A stretch of DNA of 64,000 nucleotides from Opitutia bacterium (GTDB taxonomy: Bacteria; Verrucomicrobiota; Verrucomicrobiia; Opitutales; Opitutaceae). Made by a program: the position numbers and the translations under genes. The first letter of the stretch is position 1, and each line of letters starts with the position of its first letter. Where the stretch lies: the NCBI GenBank assembly GCA_016187925.1, contig JACPIS010000024.1:43663-107662 (forward strand), written 5' to 3'. Positions 17,933 to 31,456 of this stretch are shown piece after piece. The notes beneath the pieces are model-generated. The model was not told the DNA's origin. It did not search any database and was given only the letters and a program-made list of their open reading frames with translations.

Positions 17933-18775
17933 ATGCTGAAAATCGAGACTGTTCAGGCGATGCGCGCCGCCGCGGCGGAGATGCGCGCGAAGGGCCGGCG
18001 CATCGCGTTGGTGCCCACGCTCGGTGCGCTGCATGCGGGGCAGGCGAGCCTCATCCGGCTGGCGCGCGCCCGGGGCGACGCCGTGGTGGTGTCGATTTTC
18101 GTCAACCCGTTGCAGTTCGGGCCGAGCGAGGACTTCGCCAAATACCCGCGCATGGCGGCGTCCGACGCGGCGCTGGCCGAGCGCGAAGGCGCGGAGGTGC
18201 TCTTCGCGCCGACCGCGGAGGAGATGTTTCCCCGCGGCTTCTCGACGCATGTTTCCGAGGACCATGTGAGCAAGCCGCTCTGCGGCGTGTCGCGCCCGGC
18301 GCTGTTCCGCGGGGTGCTGACGTGCTGGCTGAAACTCCTGAACATCGTGCAGCCCGCGGTGCTTGTGATGGGGGAGAAGGATCCCCAGCAGATCGCCGTG
18401 GTGCGCCAGACGGTGCGCGATCTGCTCGTGCCGGTCGAAATCCTGACCGGCCCGATGGTGCGCGACGCGGATGGACTCGCCCTCAGCGCCCGCAACGCCT
18501 ACCTGACGCCCACGCAGCGCGACGAGGCCCTGTCCGTCCACCGGGCGCTGGTGCGCGCGAAGGAAATGGTCGATGCCGGCGTGAAGAGCGCCGACCGCAT
18601 CGTGGCCGAGGCGACGCACATCATCGCGGCGAAGCGCCGGTTGCGCGTCATCTACATTTCCGTGGTCAATCACGACACGATGGAGCCCATGCGCGAGGTC
18701 GCACCGGGCCAGTGCCTGCTCGCGATCGCCTACTGGGTCGACGAGGTCCGCCTGACCGACAACATGCCCCTCTGA
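17933..18775 (+). CDS. panC: Pantothenate synthetase
   Basis: 280 residues. It joins pantoate and beta-alanine using ATP. Family motifs are present: VPTLGALHAG, VVVSIFVNPLQFGPSEDFAKYPR, VMGEKDPQQIAVVRQ, and DGLALSARNAYLTP. One oddity is that the canonical nucleotide-binding LHxGH motif reads LHAGQ here. The second His, which is important in studied enzymes, is Gln (codon CAG at about 18042). The usual GEKDYQQ is GEKDPQQ. Either the enzyme is a tolerated variant or its activity is altered. A ketopantoate reductase follows downstream, consistent with one pathway. Confidence 0.92.
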   Translation: MLKIETVQAMRAAAAEMRAKGRRIALVPTLGALHAGQASLIRLARARGDAVVVSIFVNPLQFGPSEDFAKYPRMAASDAALAEREGAEVLFAPTAEEMFPRGFSTHVSEDHVSKPLCGVSRPALFRGVLTCWLKLLNIVQPAVLVMGEKDPQQIAVVRQTVRDLLVPVEILTGPMVRDADGLALSARNAYLTPTQRDEALSVHRALVRAKEMVDAGVKSADRIVAEATHIIAAKRRLRVIYISVVNHDTMEPMREVAPGQCLLAIAYWVDEVRLTDNMPL

Positions 18776-19242
18776 AAAGCCTGTCGGGAGGCTGTGAATA
18801 ACTTGTCGGCAAGGAATGCACGCGATTAGGGACTGAAACCTAGGGTTTCCTGAGTGAATGGGCCTTTGCCCGACGGCTCGTGGGGCGATGACCGAGATAT
18901 CGGAGCGAAATCCCGCGCAGCGAAGGTTCGCTGGGCGTCCGCGTCATCGGACCAAGCCGACCGTGGCGCCCTGTAAGTTACTGCCAGCCTGAGTCAAGTG
19001 GACGTGCAAAATCGCTCTCTTGCCCGCGCGAGAGCGTGGATAAGGCCTCGGTGCCTTAAGCAGGCTGGAGCGAGAGCGCGCGTCGCCGGCTCATTTCGGT
19101 CCGTGCGCCGTGAGCGAAACCAGCGTCCGCGAGTGTCACAGTCAGGTAAATTGCAGGTGTGAAGAAGCCGGTACGCGTGCGCGGTTGGTCCGGTGAGGGA
19201 AGGGTTGAATTTTTCCCCGTGACTTGCGACGAAAGAGCCCGC
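18776..19242. other. Gene-free stretch between panC and the ketopantoate reductase
   Basis: About 470 bases with no convincing coding frame. I see small hairpins but no known RNA family. Two 9-mers resemble DnaA boxes (TGTGAATAA at about 18793 and CGTGGATAA at about 19034). Two sites this far apart do not make an origin. The stretch could hold a small RNA, but nothing specific supports that. Confidence 0.35.
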
Positions 19243-20199
19243 GTGAACACTCCCTTTCCTCAAAAACCCCGCATTGCCGTCGTTGGTGCCGGTGCTCTCG
19301 GCTGTTATTACGGTGCGCGTCTCGCCAAGGCCGGCGAAGACGTCCATTTCCTCATCCGCAGTGGCCGGGCGGCCATCATGGCCCGCGGCATCAAGGTCAA
19401 GACGCCCACCGAGCGCATCCACATCAAGAAGGCCCAGGTTTACGGCACGTCCGAGGAGATCGGTCCGTGCGATCTCGTGATCGTGGCGGTGAAAGCCACG
19501 GCCAACGACCAGCTCAAGAAGCTCCTGCCGCCGCTCATCGGCGAGCACACCGTGGTGCTCACGCTGCAGAACGGCCTCGGCGTCGAGGAGCCCGTGGCGG
19601 ACATCGTCGGCGCGCACCGGACGGCCGGAGCGATCTGCTACATCGGCAGCTATCGCACGTCCCCCGGCGTGATCGAGTGCACGTTCCCCGGCCTGATGAT
19701 GGTCGGCGAGTTTGGCCGGCCCGCGGCCGACCGCACGCACGCCATCGCGGCGCTGTTCAACCGCGCCGGCGTCAAGTGCGAGGCGCACAACAACCTGGAG
19801 GAGCAGCGCTGGCGGAAGCTCGTGTGGAACGTGCCGTTCAACGGCGTGGCCATCGTCGCCGGCGGCATCACGACCGACGTGATCATGGCCGACGAGGGCC
19901 TGTGCACGCTGGCGCGGCGCCTCATGGAGGAGATCATCGATGCTGCGGCCAAGTTCGGCCACAACATCCCGCGTTCGTTCCTGGAGCTGCAGTTCGAGCG
20001 CACCGTGAAGATCGGCAAATACCGCCCGTCGAGCCTCATCGATTTCGAGGAGGGCCGCGAGGTCGAGCTGGAGGAAATCTGGGGCGAGCCCGTGCGCCGC
20101 GCGAAGTCCGTCGGCGCCGCCGTGCCGCGCCTCGAGATGCTCTACTGGCTGCTCCGGCGGATGATCACGGCGCGCAAGGGCAAGTTCCGCCGCCGCTGA
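19243..20199 (+). CDS. panE: Ketopantoate reductase family protein (PanE/ApbA)
   Basis: 318 residues from the GTG at 19243; a longer form from the GTG at 19159 is possible but adds an unlikely basic leader. The NADPH fold opens with RIAVVGAGALGCYYGARLAKAGEDV (GxGxxG). LVIVAVKATANDQL and the C-terminal RKLVWNVPFNGVAIVAGG region with its Lys/Asn pair are those of ketopantoate reductases. The enzyme makes pantoate, the substrate of panC about 470 bases upstream, so the pathway context agrees. Some ApbA-family members act on other 2-ketoacids. Confidence 0.85.
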   Translation: MNTPFPQKPRIAVVGAGALGCYYGARLAKAGEDVHFLIRSGRAAIMARGIKVKTPTERIHIKKAQVYGTSEEIGPCDLVIVAVKATANDQLKKLLPPLIGEHTVVLTLQNGLGVEEPVADIVGAHRTAGAICYIGSYRTSPGVIECTFPGLMMVGEFGRPAADRTHAIAALFNRAGVKCEAHNNLEEQRWRKLVWNVPFNGVAIVAGGITTDVIMADEGLCTLARRLMEEIIDAAAKFGHNIPRSFLELQFERTVKIGKYRPSSLIDFEEGREVELEEIWGEPVRRAKSVGAAVPRLEMLYWLLRRMITARKGKFRRR

Positions 20200-20296
20200 C
20201 CCGGGGCGCCGCAGGTTTCCGCGCGGTTGTCGCTGATTCTCGCGTTTCGGCATGCCGAGGCTTGCGTGCCCCGGGCGGTCGCTTCCAAGGTGGGGC

Positions 20297-22246
20297 ATGC
20301 AAAAAGGTTCAGGTCTGCGCGAACTCACGATCCGGAGTGTCGTTCTTGGTGGCGTCATCACTCTGCTGTTCACCGCCGCCAATGTGTATCTGGGGCTGAG
20401 GGTCGGTCTGACTTTCGCCACCTCGATCCCGGCGGCGGTCATCTCGATGGCCCTGCTGCGGCTGGTGGGAAACTCGAACATCCTCGAAAACAACATCGTC
20501 CAGACCATCGCCTCCGCGGCGGGCACGTTGTCGGCGATCATCTTCGTGTTGCCCGGCCTCATCATGGTCGGCTGGTGGCAGGGATTTCCGTATTGGACCA
20601 CGGCAACCGTGTGCGCCTTGGGCGGCACGCTGGGCGTGATGTTCTCCGTGCCGTTGCGCCGCGCGCTGGTGACGGGTTCCGACCTGCCCTACCCGGAAGG
20701 CGTGGCCGCCGCCGAGGTGCTGAAGGTCGGCTTCGGTTCCGCGGAGGGCAAGGAGGAGAACGCCAAGGGCCTGCGCATGATCATCGTCGGTTCGCTGACC
20801 TCGGCGGGCTACGCCTTGCTCGCGGCGATGCGGCTGGCCGCGAGCGACATCGCGGTCGCGTTCCGGGTGGGCAGCGGCGCTTCGGCGGCCTCGACCAGTC
20901 TTTCGATGGCGCTCATCGGTGTCGGTCATCTCGTCGGCCTGTCGGTCGGCGTGGCCATGTTGGTCGGCATGCTCATCGCCTGGGCCGGGCTCGTGCCGTT
21001 TCTCACCGCCATGCACGGCGTGAGCGGTGATGTCGGCGCGCTCGTCAATACGACTTTCCGCAGCGAGGTGCGCTTCATCGGTGCCGGGACAATCGGCGTC
21101 GCGGCGCTCTGGAGTCTGCTCCGCATCCTCGGCCCGATCGCGAAGGGCATCCGGGCCGCCATGGCGGCGTCCAAGGCGCGTCAGGCCGGCGCCGAGCTCG
21201 AGCTCACCGAGCGCGACCTGCCCATCGGCGTCGTCGGCGGCACCACGCTCGCGCTGCTGGTGCCCATCGCCGGTCTCCTCTGGGTTTTCAGCTCCGGCAC
21301 GGCCATCGCTTCCGGCATCGGCCCGGTCATCCTCGGCACGCTGGTCTACGTCCTCGTCATCGGCGTCATCATCGCCTCGGTCTGCGGCTACATGGCCGGC
21401 CTGATCGGCGCCTCGAACAGCCCCGTCTCGGGCGTGGGCATCCTGGCCGTGCTCGGCGCCTCGCTGCTGCTCGTCGTGGTCTACGGACACGGCGGCGATC
21501 CGGCGCAGACCAAGGCCCTCGTGGCCTACGCCATCTTCACCACCGGCATCGTGTTTTCCATCGCGACGATTTCGAACGACAACCTCCAGGACCTAAAGAC
21601 CGGGCAACTGGTCGGCGCCACCCCGTGGCGGCAGCAGCTGGCGCTGGTTTACGGCGTCATCTTCGGCTCGCTCGTGATTCCGCCGGTCCTCGACCTGCTC
21701 AACAAGGCCTTCGGCTTCGCGGGGGCGCCCGGGGCGGGCGATCACGCGCTGGCCGCGCCGCAGGCGGCGCTCATCTCCGCGCTGGCCAAGGGCGTGCTCG
21801 GCGGCGACATCAATTGGAGCCTCATCGGCTGGGGCGCACTGCTCGGCGTCGGCACGATCGTCCTCGACGAGGTTCTGCGCAAGACCGGCAAGATGCGGCT
21901 GCCGCCCCTCTGCGTCGGCATGGGCATCTACCTGCCGATGGCTCTGACCCTCCTCATCCCCGTCGGCGCGGTGATCAGCCATTACTACGACCGCTGGGCC
22001 GACGGCCATACGAACCCGGATTTCGCCAAACGCATGGGCGTGCTGGCGGCGACCGGGCTCATCGTGGGCGAGAGTCTGTTTGGCGTCGCGTTCGCCGGTA
22101 TTGTTGCGGGGTCGGGCACCGACACGCCGCTGGCCGTCGTCGGAGCCAGCTTCGAGAAACCGGGCATCGTCATCGGACTGCTAGTGTTCGTCGGCACCAT
22201 CGCCGTCCTCTACCGCTACGCCCGCCGCACCTGCCGGACTTGCTGA
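20297..22246 (+). CDS. OPT-family oligopeptide transporter
   Basis: 649 residues from the ATG at 20297, with a Shine-Dalgarno-like AAGGTGGGG eight bases upstream; earlier in-frame ATGs lack this. It has about 14-16 membrane spans. The N-terminal LRELTIRSVVLGGVITLLFTAANVYLGLRVGLTFATSIPAAVI and the later YPEGVAAAEVLKVG are characteristic of the bacterial OPT family. The likely role is proton-driven uptake of oligopeptides or a metal chelate at the inner membrane. It fits with the S9 peptidase as peptide scavenging, but they are far apart and the link is only thematic. Confidence 0.92.
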   Translation: MQKGSGLRELTIRSVVLGGVITLLFTAANVYLGLRVGLTFATSIPAAVISMALLRLVGNSNILENNIVQTIASAAGTLSAIIFVLPGLIMVGWWQGFPYWTTATVCALGGTLGVMFSVPLRRALVTGSDLPYPEGVAAAEVLKVGFGSAEGKEENAKGLRMIIVGSLTSAGYALLAAMRLAASDIAVAFRVGSGASAASTSLSMALIGVGHLVGLSVGVAMLVGMLIAWAGLVPFLTAMHGVSGDVGALVNTTFRSEVRFIGAGTIGVAALWSLLRILGPIAKGIRAAMAASKARQAGAELELTERDLPIGVVGGTTLALLVPIAGLLWVFSSGTAIASGIGPVILGTLVYVLVIGVIIASVCGYMAGLIGASNSPVSGVGILAVLGASLLLVVVYGHGGDPAQTKALVAYAIFTTGIVFSIATISNDNLQDLKTGQLVGATPWRQQLALVYGVIFGSLVIPPVLDLLNKAFGFAGAPGAGDHALAAPQAALISALAKGVLGGDINWSLIGWGALLGVGTIVLDEVLRKTGKMRLPPLCVGMGIYLPMALTLLIPVGAVISHYYDRWADGHTNPDFAKRMGVLAATGLIVGESLFGVAFAGIVAGSGTDTPLAVVGASFEKPGIVIGLLVFVGTIAVLYRYARRTCRTC

Positions 22247-22260
22247 ACCCCGGGGCGGGG

Positions 22261-22734
22261 TCACTCCTCGCCTGCGTGGTAGGGCATCTCTTTCATCCGG
22301 AAAAATTTTCCCTGCGGACGCATGCCCCATTTGCCTGAGTCGGGATAGTGAAAGATGTCCACCGGCGGGTTGTCGGCGATGATGTAGAAGACGAGATCCT
22401 CCTTGCCCGTGTTGATGATCTGGTGGGCCTCGCCGGGCGGGTGCATGAAGGCGTCCCCTGGGCCGACCTGGTGGCGCTTCCGGTCGGCGCGGACCGTGCC
22501 GCTGCCGCTGAGGATGACGAACATCTCCCACTGCGTCGTGTGCGAGTGAAACGGGCACGCGGCTTTGCCCGGCGGCACCTTGACCAATTCGAGGTTGAAC
22601 GGATGCCCCTGTTTCGGCCAGCCGCGGCGCACGTCGCCGAGGGCGCCGGAAATGTCTTTGCCGAATTGCGCGAACTTGCCCTTGGGCGACTGCCAGCGCG
22701 CCCACTTCAGCCGGGCGAGGTTGATTTTTTTCAT
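22261..22734 (-). CDS. Cupin-domain protein
   Basis: 157 residues from the ATG at 22734. The cupin core is complete: ACPFHSHTTQWEMFVILSGSG (motif 1 with two His and one Glu ligand) and VGPGDAFMHPPGEAHQIINTG (motif 2 with the last His). The N-terminus is basic (KKINLARLKWARW). These are typical of small metal-binding cupins of the AraC/auxin-binding plan. Substrate unknown. It is convergent with the OPT transporter, with 14 bases between the stops. Confidence 0.85.
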   Translation of the reverse strand: MKKINLARLKWARWQSPKGKFAQFGKDISGALGDVRRGWPKQGHPFNLELVKVPPGKAACPFHSHTTQWEMFVILSGSGTVRADRKRHQVGPGDAFMHPPGEAHQIINTGKEDLVFYIIADNPPVDIFHYPDSGKWGMRPQGKFFRMKEMPYHAGEE

Positions 22735-22806
22735 GGAAGGGAAACCACGGTAACAGACCGAACCGTTTAACCACCGATCCACACCGACGGAGCACTCGGG
22801 CGTGAC

Positions 22807-22933
22807 TTCAAACCCGGTTTGTCATCCTGAGCGCAGCGAAGGATCCACGGCATCGAAGGCCAGATCGCGAGCGAAAGGATGGATTCTTCACTTCTTTCAG
22901 AATGACAGGTTGAGTTGTTTGATGGGGTTTGAA
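22807..22933. repeat. 127-bp dispersed repeat, full copy 2
   Basis: Same ends (TTCAAACCC and GGGTTTGAA), same length and same orientation as the copy at 5484-5610, with only a handful of base differences. It lies between the cupin and FAH-family genes. Confidence 0.85.
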
Positions 22934-23018
22934 GACACACTCTAATCCAAAGGTGGAGCCCTTCCTCGGGACGGGTTCTCTCCATTAGTGAGTCCTTAGT
23001 GTTCATTAGCGGTTAAAA

Positions 23019-23819
23019 TCAGGGCTCGTTGGTCACCGGGTTGCTGAGCGTGCCGATGCCCTCGATCTCGACGGCGATGGTGTCGCCGGGCTGGAGCCAG
23101 ACGGGCGGCTTGCGGGCGAAGCCGACGCCCTCGGGCGTGCCGGTGAGGATGAGCGTGCCGGCGGGCAGGGTCTTGTCGGCGGTGAGGAATTCGATGAGCG
23201 CGGGCACCGCGAAGATCATGTCGGCGGTGTTCGAGTCCTGCATGGTCGTGCCGTTGAGGATCGAGCGGATGCGCAGCGCGTTGGGATTCGGGATTTCGTC
23301 CTTCGTCACCAGCACGGGGCCGAGCGGGCAGAAGGTGTCGAAGCTCTTCGCGTGGTTCCACTGGCCACCGCCCCAGTCGCGCTGCCAGTCGCGCGCGCTC
23401 ACGTCGTTGGCGCAGGTGTAGCCGAGGATGTAGTCGAAGGCGCGCTCGCGCGGCACGTCGCGCGCCTCCTTGCCGAGCACGATGGCGAGCTCCGCCTCGT
23501 AGTCGACGCGCGTGCTGGCCTGCTTTCGCGGAAGGCGGATCGGCTCGCCCGGATGCTGCACAGCGCCGGGCAGCTTCATGAACCACATCGGGCGCTCCGG
23601 CGGCGGCTTGCCGCCCTCGGCCGCGTGCTTCGCGTAGTTGAGCCCGATGCAGATGATGGTGGCCGGCGCGAGAGGCGCAAGGCGCCGGCCGAGCTGGACG
23701 GTGCGCTCGGTGCCGCGGAAGTAGCCGAAGATGTCGCCCTCGATCGCGCGGGCCGAGCCGTCGGGTTGCAACGCGGCATAGGCCGGCCCGCTGGGCGTGA
23801 GGTGGCGGATGAGCTTCAC
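23019..23819 (-). CDS. Fumarylacetoacetate hydrolase (FAH) family protein
   Basis: 266 residues. The C-terminal catalytic domain shows CIGLNYAKHAAEGG, the metal-ligand segment VDYEAELAIVLGKEARD, GYTCANDVSARDWQ, and ILTGTPEGVGFARKPPVWLQPGDTI. The two Glu and one Asp that bind Mg2+ are present. The family hydrolyses or decarboxylates acylpyruvates and 2-hydroxy-hepta-dienedioates in aromatic catabolism. No pathway neighbours are present, so the exact substrate is open. It has the usual single-domain length. Confidence 0.88.
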   Translation of the reverse strand: MKLIRHLTPSGPAYAALQPDGSARAIEGDIFGYFRGTERTVQLGRRLAPLAPATIICIGLNYAKHAAEGGKPPPERPMWFMKLPGAVQHPGEPIRLPRKQASTRVDYEAELAIVLGKEARDVPRERAFDYILGYTCANDVSARDWQRDWGGGQWNHAKSFDTFCPLGPVLVTKDEIPNPNALRIRSILNGTTMQDSNTADMIFAVPALIEFLTADKTLPAGTLILTGTPEGVGFARKPPVWLQPGDTIAVEIEGIGTLSNPVTNEP

Positions 23820-23883
23820 GCCGCCAGAGAATGAAAAAGGCGCGTCGAGGGCAACGCGCCTTTTGGAGAACTGGCGGGCGGAC

Positions 23884-27747
<3,864 letters not shown>

Positions 27748-28328
27748 GGCGGGATTTATGACGCGGCCCCGGGCATTGTCGAGAGCCGCTCTGTAACGAG
27801 CAGGCAACAAGCGCCCCAAAGATACCCCAAAGAAAAACCCGGCCGAAAGGCCGGGGGTACCGGATGGCGCGCGGCCTGGCGGCCGGCGGGATTTTCCACC
27901 AACGGCGCGCTTGCCACGCGTGCACGCACGCGCTTCGCTGCTCCGCAACGGGCCATTTTGCCAAAATCACACCGCTAAAACTTACCACCTAACCTAAACC
28001 ATTTCGCGTAGCTTCGGCTGCTGTCCTCAACGAAACCTTGGAAATTTCGAAAACGAGACGGCGCTCGACGCATGCCCCGACTGGGGGCGTGCCGAAAGCG
28101 CTCTCGTGTAGGCTCTCCAAGGTGCCTGTTGAGGGGCGTGAGTAGACACGTCCCTTTCGCGTTTTTAAGCGCAGGCATCCCACAGAGAGTTTCACACGTA
28201 GAGCAAAAGCCATCCCGCACAGGGGCTGAACGTCGCGCGAGCGTTCATCCCGTGGCCTGGCCCTTCGATAACATTATACAGCTTTGGCTGTCTGCGCTGC
28301 TGCGGTGCCCTCTTGGGGAGGATGCACC
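27748..28328. other. Gene-free region between the secreted nuclease and the defence-like operon
   Basis: About 580 bases with no supportable gene; short open frames here have poor codon use. It contains the leftward hairpin at 27833-27855 and, near 28265-28285, an AT-richer patch (GATAACATTATACAG) that could be the promoter of the rightward helicase operon. Confidence 0.45.
27833..27855 (-). terminator. Rho-independent terminator-like hairpin, leftward
   Basis: On the minus strand CCCGGCC-TTTC-GGCCGGG is followed by TTTTTC. It lies about 90 bases upstream of the secreted nuclease start codon on the same strand. It therefore either ends some transcript from the right or acts as a leader attenuator for the nuclease gene. 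Confidence 0.6.
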
Positions 28329-31300
28329 ATGAGCGAGACCGGCCAAGGTAGTCAGCTCTTCATCGTCGATAACAGCGACGCCGATTGGAAAGTCCGTTCC
28401 TATCTCTCGGAATGGTGCTCGCTCTCCAGCGCCATCGACATTGCCACCGGCTATTTTGAGATCGGCGCGCTGCTGGCCCTTGATGGCAAGTGGCAGGAAG
28501 TGGATCACATCCGCATCCTCATGGGCGATGAGGTGTCCATGCGGACCAAGCAGGCCTTTGTTGAGGGACTGGCCAAGATCGTCGCTCAACTCAACGACAG
28601 CTTGGAATCGGAGAAGGGCAAAAACGATTTTCTGGCCGGTGTCCCGGCCATCGTTGAGGCCATCTGCTCGAAGCGGATTGAATGCAAAGTCTATCGCAAG
28701 GACAAGTTCCACGCCAAAGCCTACCTCACCTATGGCCGGGCCAAGGTCGTCGGCTCATTCGCCCTCGTTGGTTCGTCCAATTTCACCTTTCCCGGGCTCG
28801 TTGATAACATCGAGCTGAACGTTCAGATTCGCGGCCCGGAAGTCGTCCTGTTGCAGCAGTGGTATGAACGCTACTGGGCGGAAGCCGAAGACGTCACGCC
28901 GGACATTCTGCGGACCCTGGAGCGGCATGTCCGGGATTACACGCCGTTCGAGGTTTATGCCAAGGCGCTCCACCAGTTGTTCACCCGCCATGAGCTGACG
29001 GCCAATGAATGGGAGAAAAAGCATTCGGAGCTACATCCGATTCTCGACCAATACCAGCGTGACGGTTACCGGGCGCTGATTGGCATTGCCCGGCAGCATG
29101 GCGGTGCACTGCTCTGCGACGGCGTCGGCTTGGGCAAGACCTTTGTCGGGCTGATGCTCATCGAGCGGCTCGTGATGTTTGAGAAGAAGCGCGTGGTTCT
29201 GTTTGTGCCCAAATCAGGGCGCGAGGCCGTTTGGGAGCGCAACATCCGCCGTTATCTCCCGCACCTGCTCAACGGCTTTCTTTCCTTCAAGGTTTTCAAC
29301 CACACCGATCTGATGCGCGGGGTCAGCGCCGATGGCCGCGATTTTCCGGATGAATTTCGGCAGCTCAAAAACCAGGCCGACGTCATCATCGTGGACGAGG
29401 CGCACCACTTCCGAAATCGCGGCCTGCGACCTGAGTCAGGCGGCTCGCGCTACTGGAATCTCTATGACCTCTGCGAGGGAAAGCAGGTTTTCCTGCTCAC
29501 CGCCACGCCGGTCAACAATCACCTCACCGATTTTCAGCATCTCATCGAATTGTTCTCCCGGGTGGATTGCCCGGCGGCCTTTGCCGGCGCCCCGTTGGGC
29601 ATTCATTCGCTGCCTGGGCACTTTCGGGCGCTTGAAAAGGAACTCGCTACCATCGTCAGCGGGGCGGGCCTCGGCGATCTTTTCGACGCGAATCAGGTCG
29701 AGGCCGAACAGGTCCTCTTCAACGACCGCCTCTTCCGCGAGTTGGTGGTCCAGCGCAGCCGCGCCTTCGTCAAACAGAGCCAGTTGCAGCAGGGCGCCAA
29801 GGAGGCCCAGTTTCCTCACAAGGAGCCGCCCCGGGTCGCCGAGTATTCGGTGAAAAAAACCTACGGTCACCTCCTTGGCCGGGTGGAAGTCGCCTTCGCC
29901 AAGGAGAAGCCGCTCTTCGCCCTGGCGCCGTATTACCCGCTGGCCTACTTCAAGGGCGATCCTTCCACCATAGAAGGCTTTGAGGCCGGCCGGCAACGCG
30001 GCCTGGTTCGCCTCATCCGGGTGCAGTTCCTGAAGCGCTTCGAGAGTTCCATCACCGCCTTCGAGCAATCCTGCCAGAATCTGCTTCTGAAGCTGCTGGC
30101 CTTCGTGAAGGTTAACTCGGAGACCCCGGGTGAGCAGACCCGCTTCGAGAAATGGCAAACCCGCCACGCCGAGCTGCTTCAACACATTCGCGACCGCCGG
30201 CAGGAACTCAGCGCCGACGACGAAGCCGAGGAGAACGACGACGAACTGGCCGACGAGTTTGCCGATCACTTCATCCCGCTCGTGCGCGACAACTACAAGC
30301 TGGATGAAATCTTCGCCGATACCTACGGCGACCTCGACACCCTCGTTCAGTTTTTGGAGGAGCTGAAGCAGTTCACCCCGGCGCAGGACGACAAACTCCA
30401 CGCCCTGGTCAAATTGCTCAAGAGCGACCCGGAGTTGAAGGGACGCAAGGTCCTCATTTTCTCCGAGTTCATGTCCACCGCGCGCTACCTGAAGCGCGAG
30501 TTGATTAAGGCCGGCTTCGATGATGTGGACGAGGTGGACAGCGGCTCCAAGCGCGACCGCGCCGAGGTGCTCCAGCAATTTTCCCCCTACTACAACGGCA
30601 TCACCTCCGGCGAACTGGCGGCCAAGGGGCTTAAGGAGACCCGCATCCTTGTCGCCACCGATGTGCTGGCCGAGGGCCTGAATCTTCAGGACGCCACCCG
30701 GCTCATCAATTACGACCTGCACTGGAATCCCGTTCGGCTCATGCAACGCATCGGCCGCGTGGACCGCCGCTTGAACCCCGAGATCGAGGCCGGGCTCGTC
30801 AAAGACCATCCCACGGAGAAGTCCCGTCGCGGTCGGGTTGTTTATTGGAATTTCCTGCCTCCCGATGAACTCGACGAGTTGCTCCGACTTTTCGGCAAGG
30901 TCGCGCTCAAGACGCTCCGCATCTCCAAGGTTTTCGGCATTGAGGGCCGCAAACTGCTGCGACCCGAGGACGACTTCGACGCGCTGAAGGATTTTCTCAG
31001 CACCTTCGAGGGCTCGACCACGCAAACCGAGCAGATGCAGTTGGAGCTGGAGCGGCTGCTGGCCGCCGATCCGGAACTGGCCGGGCGCCTCACCTCGCTG
31101 CCGGGGCGCATCTTCAGCGGCAAGGCCCACCCGCAGCCGGGCACGCAGGCGGTGTTCTTCTGCTACGCGCTGCCCGGCGAGAACCGCGACACACAGCAGT
31201 GGGACGAGGCTTCGGGCCGTTCGGCGTGGTATCTCTGGCTTATCGCCGACGGCCGCATCCTCGATCAACCCGAGGAAATTCACGGCTACATCCGCTGCGA

Positions 31301-31454
31301 GCCGCCTACGCCACGTCAGTGCGTCATCGCCACCCCGACTCTCCGCGACATCCGCCTGAAGCTCGAGAAGCACATCACCCAAACCTACCTGAAAAAAGTG
31401 CAGGCTCCGGTCGGTGTGAAGCCGGTGCTCAAGTGCTGGATGGAACTCAACTAA
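28329..31454 (+). CDS. SNF2-type helicase with N-terminal phospholipase-D-like domain
   Basis: 1041 residues from the ATG at 28329. Residues about 1-200 form a PLD-like domain with the HxK element (KFHAKAYL) and LVGSSNFTFPGL. The SF2 core follows: Walker A CDGVGLGKTFVGL, DEAH box IIVDEAHHFRNRG, motif III LLTATPVNN, then VLIFSEFMSTARYL, DVLAEGLNLQDA and motif VI LMQRIGRVDRR. Proteins of this kind translocate on DNA and occur in defence loci (DISARM DrmD-like and related). It is followed two bases later by the methyltransferase gene, so it is probably the motor of a restriction-type system. Confidence 0.9.
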   Translation: MSETGQGSQLFIVDNSDADWKVRSYLSEWCSLSSAIDIATGYFEIGALLALDGKWQEVDHIRILMGDEVSMRTKQAFVEGLAKIVAQLNDSLESEKGKNDFLAGVPAIVEAICSKRIECKVYRKDKFHAKAYLTYGRAKVVGSFALVGSSNFTFPGLVDNIELNVQIRGPEVVLLQQWYERYWAEAEDVTPDILRTLERHVRDYTPFEVYAKALHQLFTRHELTANEWEKKHSELHPILDQYQRDGYRALIGIARQHGGALLCDGVGLGKTFVGLMLIERLVMFEKKRVVLFVPKSGREAVWERNIRRYLPHLLNGFLSFKVFNHTDLMRGVSADGRDFPDEFRQLKNQADVIIVDEAHHFRNRGLRPESGGSRYWNLYDLCEGKQVFLLTATPVNNHLTDFQHLIELFSRVDCPAAFAGAPLGIHSLPGHFRALEKELATIVSGAGLGDLFDANQVEAEQVLFNDRLFRELVVQRSRAFVKQSQLQQGAKEAQFPHKEPPRVAEYSVKKTYGHLLGRVEVAFAKEKPLFALAPYYPLAYFKGDPSTIEGFEAGRQRGLVRLIRVQFLKRFESSITAFEQSCQNLLLKLLAFVKVNSETPGEQTRFEKWQTRHAELLQHIRDRRQELSADDEAEENDDELADEFADHFIPLVRDNYKLDEIFADTYGDLDTLVQFLEELKQFTPAQDDKLHALVKLLKSDPELKGRKVLIFSEFMSTARYLKRELIKAGFDDVDEVDSGSKRDRAEVLQQFSPYYNGITSGELAAKGLKETRILVATDVLAEGLNLQDATRLINYDLHWNPVRLMQRIGRVDRRLNPEIEAGLVKDHPTEKSRRGRVVYWNFLPPDELDELLRLFGKVALKTLRISKVFGIEGRKLLRPEDDFDALKDFLSTFEGSTTQTEQMQLELERLLAADPELAGRLTSLPGRIFSGKAHPQPGTQAVFFCYALPGENRDTQQWDEASGRSAWYLWLIADGRILDQPEEIHGYIRCEPPTPRQCVIATPTLRDIRLKLEKHITQTYLKKVQAPVGVKPVLKCWMELN

Positions 31455-31456
31455 CC

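Noticed and set aside
18793..19042. Two DnaA-box-like 9-mers, considered as an origin
   Set aside because: Only two imperfect boxes 240 bases apart, no AT-rich unwinding region and no dnaA/dnaN nearby.
27975..28332. Short frames on both strands before the helicase gene
   Set aside because: Basic low-complexity translations, no ribosome-binding site, no motif; treated as non-coding.
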